Origin: Mailhella sp. | Lineage (GTDB): Bacteria; Desulfobacterota; Desulfovibrionia; Desulfovibrionales; Desulfovibrionaceae | NCBI GenBank assembly: GCA_017940105.1 | Contig: JAGAZG010000011.1 | Span: forward strand, 1 to 7,862 | DNA length: 7,862 bases | Reading direction: 5' to 3' | Shown here: one piece after another, positions 5,369 through 7,862 of the stretch | How the letters are laid out: each line of letters begins with the position of its first letter | How positions within the stretch are numbered: the first letter of the stretch is position 1 | Notes under the pieces: model-generated | Told to the model about the DNA's origin: nothing | What the model saw: only the letters and a program-made list of their open reading frames with translations | The model's database searches: none | Program-made: the position numbers and the translations under genes

Positions 5369-7204
5369 ATGGAGCTGTTCAAAAAAGGCGCTGAACGCCA
5401 TTTCCGTCTTGAAGAGAGGGAAGATCCTCAGCTGTACCGTGAGCTTTTTCCCTATACCAGAATCGGTCGCATCGGCTTTGACGACAATATTATAGCGCCG
5501 CGTCCGGCAGATCCCTGCTTTATCACGGATACCACGTTTCGCGATGGCCAGCAGGCTCGTCCTCCATATACTGTGAGGCAGATAGCCCATATTTTTGATC
5601 TGCTGCACAAGCTCGGCGGCAAAAGCGGACTTATCCAGGCATCGGAATTTTTCATGTACTCGGCCAAGGATCGTAAGGCCATTGAAAGCTGCCGCGCGCG
5701 GGGATACCGCTTTCCGCGTGTGACAGGCTGGATACGCGCGACCGAAAACGATCTTAAGCTGGCCAGGGATATGGAGTTTGACGAAGTTGGCATGCTCACG
5801 AGCGTTTCTGACTACCACATCTATTTAAAGCTGGGAAAGACGCGCCAGAAAGCCATGGATGACTATCTTAAGCTTGTAGAACGCGCTCTGGAGTGGGGCA
5901 TCGTGCCGCGCTGCCATTTTGAGGACGTCACCAGGGCTGACATACACGGATTCTGCCTGCCTTTTGCCGCTAGGCTCATGGAGCTTTCCCGTCAGGCCTC
6001 CATGCCGGTGAAGATACGCCTGTGCGACACCATGGGCTTTGGCGTTCCTTATGCAGGCGCGGCTCTGCCTCGATCCGTGCAGGGGATTGTGCGTGCGTTC
6101 ACCGACGAGGCCGGTGTGCCGGGCAGATGGCTGGAATGGCACGGTCACAATGATTTTCATAAGGTGCTTGTGAACGGCGTCACAGCGTGGTTGTACGGGT
6201 GCTCTTCTGTCAACGGCTCTCTCCTGGGCTTTGGAGAACGCACGGGCAATACGCCCGTTGAAGCTCTGGTCATGGAATATATTTCGCTTACCGGCAATGA
6301 CGATGCGGCCGATACGACGGTTATTTCTGAAATAGCTGAATATTTCGCCGGCGAACTGGAATATGCCATTCCGCCGAATTATCCGTTTGTTGGCAGCGAT
6401 TTTAATGCAACCAGCGCCGGCGTTCATGTTGACGGCCTTGCCAAGAATGAGGAAATCTACAATATTTTTGATACAGAAAAAATCCTTAACAGGCCTGTTC
6501 CCATCATCATTACTGATAAGTCTGGCAGGGCTGGCGTTGCCTACTGGATCAACAATTCACTTGGTCTTGATGAAGCCCGCAAGGTTACCAAAAAGCATCC
6601 TGCGGTGGGTCATATCTACAACGCCATTATGCAGGCATACGAATCCGGCCGCAACACATCTTTCTCAAATAAGGAAATGATGACTCTGGTCAAGCGCTAT
6701 ATGCCGGAGCTTTTTGTAACGGAACTTCAAAGGATCAAAAGCCTTGCCGGGCAGTTGGCTTCAGGCATTATGTCACGCATGGCCGAGGCCTGTCGCAGCG
6801 TCGACGGAAAGATTGACCGCTGCCAGGCTATGGAACAGTTCGCCGTGCAGTATCCGTTCATTCAGTTCATACAGCTTACCGATGCCGAAGGACGGCTTGT
6901 CCAGGCGCTGGTCACCGATGAGGCCAATGCCGAAAAATATGGTCACCTGCCAGACCCGGGCTATGATTTTTCAGACCGGCAATGGTTCCGCATGCCCATG
7001 CAGGACGGCGGCCTGCACGTGACCGATGTTTATCAGTCGCAGTATACCGGAGCTCTCATCCTGTCAGTTTCGCAGGCCGTTACTGACGAGAGCGACGAAA
7101 TTGTCGGCGTGATCTGCGGAGACATACAGCTTGAGGAAATTCTCAAATATTCTGACGAGCTTGAAGCTGAGCAAAAAGAAAAGGAATTGGACGCGCAACA
7201 GTAA
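5369..7204 (+). CDS. DRE-TIM metallolyase, probable Re-citrate synthase, with a C-terminal Cache-type sensor domain
   Basis: The 611-residue product belongs to the isopropylmalate/homocitrate synthase superfamily, which condenses acetyl-CoA with an oxo acid. It shows the DRE motif (D54, R58, D59 in DTTFRDGQQ), the metal-binding HGHND (H258, H260), GFGERTGNTP at 287-296, and SAGVHVDG at 349-356. Desulfovibrio has an Re-face citrate synthase of this family; as I recall, its gene also lies close to dsrAB. That makes Re-citrate synthase (oxaloacetate plus acetyl-CoA) the best call. Homocitrate or isopropylmalate synthase cannot be excluded. No LeuA-type regulatory domain follows. Instead, after a helical link (about 440-490), residues about 492-592 form a Cache/PDC-like domain with DFSDRQWF (533-540), VTDVYQSQYTGALILSVS and VGVICGDIQL. 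No signal peptide or membrane helix is seen, so this normally extracytoplasmic sensor fold would sit in the cytoplasm. The tail is charged. An intrinsic terminator follows directly. Confidence 0.75.
   Translation: MELFKKGAERHFRLEEREDPQLYRELFPYTRIGRIGFDDNIIAPRPADPCFITDTTFRDGQQARPPYTVRQIAHIFDLLHKLGGKSGLIQASEFFMYSAKDRKAIESCRARGYRFPRVTGWIRATENDLKLARDMEFDEVGMLTSVSDYHIYLKLGKTRQKAMDDYLKLVERALEWGIVPRCHFEDVTRADIHGFCLPFAARLMELSRQASMPVKIRLCDTMGFGVPYAGAALPRSVQGIVRAFTDEAGVPGRWLEWHGHNDFHKVLVNGVTAWLYGCSSVNGSLLGFGERTGNTPVEALVMEYISLTGNDDAADTTVISEIAEYFAGELEYAIPPNYPFVGSDFNATSAGVHVDGLAKNEEIYNIFDTEKILNRPVPIIITDKSGRAGVAYWINNSLGLDEARKVTKKHPAVGHIYNAIMQAYESGRNTSFSNKEMMTLVKRYMPELFVTELQRIKSLAGQLASGIMSRMAEACRSVDGKIDRCQAMEQFAVQYPFIQFIQLTDAEGRLVQALVTDEANAEKYGHLPDPGYDFSDRQWFRMPMQDGGLHVTDVYQSQYTGALILSVSQAVTDESDEIVGVICGDIQLEEILKYSDELEAEQKEKELDAQQ
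6842..7144 (+). other. Cache/PDC-like domain fused to a cytoplasmic enzyme
   Basis: Encodes residues about 492-592 of the citrate-synthase-like protein. It has the usual run of a Cache core: a strand with LTDAEGRLV, the SDRQWF turn, the VYQSQYTG strand pair, and the closing VGVICGDI. These features are typical of chemoreceptor and sensor-kinase periplasmic domains. The ligand cannot be named from the sequence. Confidence 0.75.
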
Positions 7205-7218
7205 AAAAGACGTTCATT

Positions 7219-7249
7219 GGGCGGCGCCGGGGCGCCGCTCTCTTTTTTT
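7219..7249 (+). terminator. Rho-independent terminator after the citrate-synthase-like gene
   Basis: GCGGCGC (7221-7227) pairs with GCGCCGC (7232-7238) around a four-base loop, extended by a G-T and a G-C pair. It is followed by TCTC and seven T's (7243-7249). It lies 14 bases past the stop codon and points in the direction of the gene. Confidence 0.92.
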
Positions 7250-7323
7250 AATGCCGCTGAAAGAAGGCAATGAACAAGCGGAGTGGAACAGAATTTTGAC
7301 GAAAAAAAGACGTTTTTTCTCGC

Positions 7324-7352
7324 TTGGCTACAGAACAGGAATGATATATCAT
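7324..7352 (+). promoter_or_regulatory. Candidate sigma70 promoter for purL
   Basis: TTGGCT (7324-7329) and TATCAT (7347-7352) are separated by 17 bases, and the -10 matches consensus at five of six positions. A 12-base perfect palindrome, ATGATATATCAT (7341-7352), overlaps the -10. The preceding terminator means purL needs its own promoter. Expected transcription start is near 7359, about 40 bases before the ATG. Found by eye only. Confidence 0.4.
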
Positions 7353-7399
7353 CAACCGGTCATTCACGCCTGAACAGGCAGCAAACCCGGATAAATACC

Positions 7400-7862
7400 A
7401 TGACGCAATCTCTTTTTCGCATAGAAGTCAGTGTACATCCCAGCCAGGGCGACCCCGTAGGACGCCGCGTCGCACGAGAAGTCAGTGAAGCTCTCGCCCT
7501 GCCAGTAGGCAAGGCCCGAGTAGTGAAAGTCTTCACCGTTAAAGGGACAAGCCGGGACGAGGTCGAAGAACTTGTGCGCCAGGCAGCCCTGCACGATCCT
7601 GTGCTGCAGCAGGCCTCGCTGTCTCCTGTTTCATCTGATGCTGACTGGATCATTGAGGTTGGATTCAGACCCGGCGTTACTGACAACGAAGGACGCACAG
7701 CGCGCGATACTGCTGCTCTCGTCCTTGGACGTGACCGCCATTCATTAGCTGTATACACTTCTGCCCAATATCATTTCTGGGGAAAGTTGTCCCGTGAAAA
7801 CGCCGAAAGCATAGCGCGCGGCATGCTCTGCAACGAGCTTATCCAGCGTTTCCGCCTGAAAA
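7400..7862 (+). CDS. purL: Phosphoribosylformylglycinamidine synthase (long form), 5' part, runs off the right edge
   Basis: The first 154 codons are present. The enzyme makes FGAM from FGAR, glutamine and ATP in purine synthesis. The visible part is the N-terminal domain of the roughly 1000-residue PurL seen in Desulfovibrio and Geobacter relatives, from memory of those sequences. Recognisable segments are FRIEVSVHPSQGDPVGRRV, WIIEVGFRPGVTDNEGRT, and ANELIQRF-like CNELIQRFR near the end. This domain carries two PurS-like halves, about 6-77 and 83-154, in place of a separate PurS protein. The catalytic domains are outside the window, so whether the glutaminase PurQ is fused cannot be seen. 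The ATG at 7400 is the first that fits the family start. The ribosome site is poor, with only a CCGG stretch upstream. The unit is separated from the preceding gene by a strong terminator, so no functional link to the dsr genes is implied. Confidence 0.85.
   Translation, partial: MTQSLFRIEVSVHPSQGDPVGRRVAREVSEALALPVGKARVVKVFTVKGTSRDEVEELVRQAALHDPVLQQASLSPVSSDADWIIEVGFRPGVTDNEGRTARDTAALVLGRDRHSLAVYTSAQYHFWGKLSRENAESIARGMLCNELIQRFRLK

Noticed and set aside
7203..7314. AAAAAAGACGTT occurring twice, exactly 100 bases apart (7203-7214 and 7303-7314)
   Set aside because: Half of the word is an A-run in AT-rich intergenic DNA, there is no further similarity around the copies, and no role is suggested.
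7302..7319. A second hairpin (A-run, GACG, T-run) after the terminator at 7219-7249
   Set aside because: The stem is only A-T pairs and thus weak; a strong terminator already precedes it.
7360..7758. Minus-strand open frames opposite purL
   Set aside because: The opposite strand encodes a clear PurL N-terminus; these frames are shadows.
1..7862. CRISPR arrays, tRNA or rRNA genes, transposases, attachment sites
   Set aside because: No spaced direct-repeat array, tRNA-like cloverleaf, rRNA sequence or transposase-like protein was seen in the window.

Overview
The window comes from a sulfite-respiring member of the Desulfovibrionaceae (Desulfobacterota). It encodes a complete dissimilatory sulfite reductase of the Desulfovibrio type. 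The beta subunit is fused in frame to DsrD, an arrangement previously reported for the taurine-degrading gut bacterium Bilophila wadsworthia, so a Bilophila-like or closely related gut lineage is the best guess. The species cannot be fixed from sequence reading alone. Base composition is uneven: the dsr genes are moderately GC-rich, while the sensor, membrane and HAMP part of the neighbouring signalling gene is strongly AT-rich.

Layout, minus strand from right to left: dsrA (4954-3641) and dsrB-dsrD (3622-2165) form a tight two-gene operon ending in a strong intrinsic terminator (2061-2102). A sigma70-like promoter (2036-2063) begins directly at the U-tract of that terminator. It reads into a membrane-bound Cache-HAMP-HD-GYP cyclic-di-GMP phosphodiesterase (1958-405), followed after 63 bases by the 5' part of dsrN/cbiA, the siroheme amidase (341 to beyond base 1).

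Layout, plus strand: a 414-bp AT-rich divergent intergenic region (4955-5368) carries several inverted and direct repeats. It separates dsrA from a DRE-TIM metallolyase (5369-7204), most likely a Re-citrate synthase, which has an extra C-terminal Cache-type sensor domain and no membrane anchor. A strong terminator (7219-7249) closes that unit. A second promoter candidate (7324-7352) precedes the 5' part of a long-form purL (7400 to beyond the right edge), whose N-terminus shows two PurS-like halves.

How the parts fit: DsrAB reduces sulfite with siroheme amide as cofactor, DsrD (here part of the beta chain) is its activator, and DsrN makes the amidated cofactor. The HD-GYP gene lies between the reductase operon and the cofactor gene, so dsrN probably shares a transcript with a c-di-GMP phosphodiesterase rather than with dsrAB. 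The divergent citrate-synthase-like gene supplies carbon for glutamate synthesis in these anaerobes. The most unusual items are the cytoplasmic Cache domain on that enzyme, the HD-GYP gene inside the dsr cluster, and the DsrB-DsrD fusion.
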